From Pseudoduganella violacea (GTDB taxonomy: Bacteria > Pseudomonadota > Gammaproteobacteria > Burkholderiales > Burkholderiaceae_D): a DNA stretch of 64,000 nt. How positions within the stretch are numbered: position 1 is the first letter of the stretch; each line of letters begins with the position of its first letter. The notes under the pieces were generated by a model, which worked only from the letters and a program-made list of their open reading frames with translations, searched no databases and was not told the DNA's origin. This document shows, in pieces, positions 61,910 to 64,000 of the stretch. The position numbers and the translations under genes were made by a program. The DNA lies in contig NZ_JACHXD010000004.1 in the NCBI RefSeq assembly GCF_014191875.1, positions 248,001-312,000 of the forward strand, written 5' to 3'.

Positions 61910-63730
61910 ATGCCACTGCCAAAACTGCCTAGCAAGCCAGCCACCCTGCTGCTGGCCAAAGATTATCCGAAGGCGAGCGGAGCGAATCCGGTCCCCTTCC
62001 CCGCCGAAGAAGTAGCAGCGCCCGCGCCGAAGAAAGCGGCCACCAAGGCGGTTGCCAAAACCGTGAAAACCAAAGCAGTCGCGCCCGCGGCCGAGCCGAC
62101 CGTGGCCAAGAAAACCAGCAAGAGCAAGGCGGCCATCCTGGTCGCGCCGGTCGCCCCCGCGGCCGAAGCGCCGGCGCCAGCTGCCGCGCCTGTGCGCGCC
62201 AAGGCCACGCCGGCCGCGCGCGGCAAAGCCACGCCGGTCAAGGCCGAAGCGCCGCATCCGGCCAAGCATAAGCCGGTGGAGGTGGTGCTCAAGTCGTCCA
62301 CCAGCCGCCATGCCGACCAGATCGGCACGACCAAGCTGTTCGTACTCGACACCAATGTGCTGATGCACGACCCGTCCTCGCTGTTCCGCTTTGAAGAGCA
62401 CGACGTCTATCTGCCGATGATGACGCTGGAAGAGCTGGACAACCACAAGAAGGGCATGTCCGAGGTGGCGCGCAATGCGCGCCAGGTCTCGCGCACCCTC
62501 GACGCGCTGGTCGCCAATACCGACGACGACGCCATCGAACAAGGCATCCCGCTGTCCAAGCTCGGCAACAAGGACGCCAAGGGCCGCCTCCACTTCCAGA
62601 CCCGCCTGCAGGTTGCCGACCTGCCGGAAGGCCTGCCGCAAGGGAAGGCCGACAACCAGATCCTGGCCGTGGTGCGTTCGCTGGAAGCGGAGCAGCCGGG
62701 ACGCGCCGTGGTGCTGGTGTCGAAAGACATCAATATGCGCATCAAGGCGCGCGCGCTCGGCCTGCCGGCCGAGGACTACTTCAACGACCATGTGCTGGAA
62801 GACACCGATCTGCTGTACTCGGGCATCGTCCAGCTGCCGGACGATTTCTGGAACAAGCACGGCAAGGACATGGAGTCGTGGCAGGAGAACAAGCACGGCC
62901 AAAGCGCCACCTTCTACCGCGTGACCGGTCCATTCGTGCCTTCTCTGCTGGTGAACCAGTTCGTGTTCCTGGAGCCGAAGAACGGCGAGACGCCTTTCTA
63001 CGGCCAGGTCAAGCAGATCAACGGCAAGACCGCCGTGCTGCAAACCCTGCGCGACTATAGCCACAACAAGAACAGCGTGTGGGGCGTGACCGCGCGCAAC
63101 CGCGAGCAGAACTTCGCGCTCAACCTGTTGATGAACCCCGAGTGCGATTTCGTCACCCTGCTGGGCCAGGCCGGTACCGGCAAGACCCTGCTGGCCCTGG
63201 CCGCCGGCCTGGCCCAGGTGCTGGAAACCAAGCTGTATAACGAGATCATCGTCACCCGCGTCACGGTGCCGGTGGGCGAGGATATCGGCTTCCTGCCCGG
63301 CACCGAGGAAGAGAAGATGTCGCCATGGATGGGCGCTTTCGACGACAACCTCGAAGTGCTCAACAAGTCCGACGGCGAAGGCGGCGAATGGGGCCGCGCC
63401 GCGACCCAGGATCTGATCCGTTCGCGCATCAAGATCAAGTCGCTCAACTTCATGCGCGGCCGCACCTTCGTCAACAAGTTCCTGATCATCGACGAGGCGC
63501 AGAATCTGACGCCGAAGCAGGTCAAGACCCTGGTGACGCGCGCCGGCCCCGGCACCAAGATTCTCTGCCTGGGCAATATCGCGCAGATCGACACGCCTTA
63601 CCTGACCGAGGGTTCGAGCGGCCTGACCTACGTAGTGGACCGCTTCAAAGGCTGGTCGCACAGCGGCCACGTCACCCTGGCGCGCGGCGAGCGTTCGCGC
63701 CTGGCCGACCACGCGAGCGACGTGCTGTAA
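61910..63730 (+). CDS. PIN-PhoH family protein (PhoH2-like) with a basic N-terminal extension
   Basis: 606 residues. Residues 1-125 are low-complexity Lys/Ala/Pro (KKAATKAVAKTVKTKAV), like a histone H1 tail. A PIN nuclease domain follows (LFVLDTNVLMHDP; acidic site Asp near 146), then the PhoH ATPase with Walker A GQAGTGKTLLALAAGLAQ (about 418-435) and Walker B FLIIDEAQNLTPKQ. PIN-PhoH proteins unwind and cleave RNA. The disordered basic region may bind nucleic acid. A terminator follows. Confidence 0.9.
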   Translation: MPLPKLPSKPATLLLAKDYPKASGANPVPFPAEEVAAPAPKKAATKAVAKTVKTKAVAPAAEPTVAKKTSKSKAAILVAPVAPAAEAPAPAAAPVRAKATPAARGKATPVKAEAPHPAKHKPVEVVLKSSTSRHADQIGTTKLFVLDTNVLMHDPSSLFRFEEHDVYLPMMTLEELDNHKKGMSEVARNARQVSRTLDALVANTDDDAIEQGIPLSKLGNKDAKGRLHFQTRLQVADLPEGLPQGKADNQILAVVRSLEAEQPGRAVVLVSKDINMRIKARALGLPAEDYFNDHVLEDTDLLYSGIVQLPDDFWNKHGKDMESWQENKHGQSATFYRVTGPFVPSLLVNQFVFLEPKNGETPFYGQVKQINGKTAVLQTLRDYSHNKNSVWGVTARNREQNFALNLLMNPECDFVTLLGQAGTGKTLLALAAGLAQVLETKLYNEIIVTRVTVPVGEDIGFLPGTEEEKMSPWMGAFDDNLEVLNKSDGEGGEWGRAATQDLIRSRIKIKSLNFMRGRTFVNKFLIIDEAQNLTPKQVKTLVTRAGPGTKILCLGNIAQIDTPYLTEGSSGLTYVVDRFKGWSHSGHVTLARGERSRLADHASDVL

Positions 63731-63752
63731 GCGCCGCCCGCTTCATCTACCA

Positions 63753-63776
63753 GCCCCGCCTCGCGCGGGGCTTTTT
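63753..63776 (+). terminator. Terminator between the PhoH gene and the convergent DUF4349 gene
   Basis: GCCCCGC (63753-63759) pairs with GCGGGGC (63765-63771) around a 5-base loop, followed by TTTTT. Confidence 0.8.
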
Positions 63777-64000
63777 CATGCGCGCTTGCTTTTCGCGCGG
63801 CGCCACAGCTTGCGGCCGCCGAAGAACAGCGCCAGCAGGATCAGAGTCCACGGAATGATGTAGGCCAGGCCCACCACGGTGCTGGCGATGCCCTGCGAGA
63901 GGTTGCTGGCGAATTCGTCGCAGGCGCGGGCTATCGGCGACCAGAAGGAGCGGCTGCGCTGCGAGTAGATGGCGACACTCAGCACATCGAGGTTGACGCG
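63776..64000 (-). CDS. DUF4349-type membrane protein, C-terminal part only
   Basis: The minus-strand frame stays open to the right edge (reading RVNLDVLSVAIYSQRS), so the apparent GTG start at 63985 is internal. The visible 74 residues hold a helix (IASTVVGLAYIIPWTLILLALF) and a basic tail (GGRKLWRRAKSKRA). The LDVLSVxI segment followed by a helix fits the C-terminus of DUF4349 lipoproteins or membrane proteins. Function unknown. Confidence 0.7.
   Translation of the reverse strand, partial: RVNLDVLSVAIYSQRSRSFWSPIARACDEFASNLSQGIASTVVGLAYIIPWTLILLALFFGGRKLWRRAKSKRA

Overview
The window looks like a chromosome segment of a high-GC betaproteobacterium, most likely Oxalobacteraceae (Massilia, Duganella or Janthinobacterium type). 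This rests on recognised gene content: a TctC/Bug binding protein with TctDE, a GlrK-QseG-GlrR set, an RTX/DUF4214 surface protein, an aryl polyene (APE) locus and an HAE-1 efflux operon. No database search was possible, so family names come from motifs and general similarity.

Layout. (1) 1-2959 is the C-terminal part of a large repeat/RTX surface protein. (2) 3099-9318 is a small integrated island flanked by near-identical direct repeats that copy the 3' part of the tRNA-Pro gene at 9274-9350. It carries a full-length tyrosine recombinase at one end and an internally deleted relative at the other end in mirror orientation. Between them lie a CxxC/CxxC microprotein, a DUF4224-like protein, an Arc-like protein, a truncated and frameshifted BRO-type antirepressor, and an AT-richer cargo operon of RelE-like toxin, HTH antitoxin and a DUF6941-like protein. 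(3) 9436-24441 is ordinary chromosome: Sir2 deacetylase, FAA hydrolase, a TetR-linked RND efflux operon, a KaiC-like ATPase with a hybrid kinase, an MFS-acyltransferase fusion, a small beta-barrel protein and a DUF3616 protein.

(4) 24448-42414 is a contiguous minus-strand APE locus of 21 genes whose reading frames mostly overlap by a few bases. It encodes ketosynthases, ketoreductase, dehydratases, two acyl carrier proteins, an acyl-ligase/dehydratase fusion, an aromatic ammonia-lyase, a methyltransferase, glycosyl- and acyltransferases, a thioesterase, a LolA-like carrier, an MMPL exporter, lipoproteins and a phosphopantetheinyl transferase. Together these would build an aryl-capped polyene, attach it to a lipid and move it to the outer membrane. 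(5) 42753-51046 is an uptake locus that mixes a tricarboxylate-type binding protein and porin with an iron-type ABC transporter, divergent from a TctDE two-component system. (6) 51018-57862 holds a NarL-type two-component pair, a TonB-family protein, and glrK-qseG-glrR followed by a sigma-54 promoter with two TGTC-N10-GACA activator sites in front of a BON-domain gene. (7) 57965-64000 contains housekeeping genes: homoserine dehydrogenase, an AlaA-type aminotransferase, a Mth938-like protein, a Bcp peroxiredoxin, a PIN-PhoH protein and the end of a DUF4349 protein.
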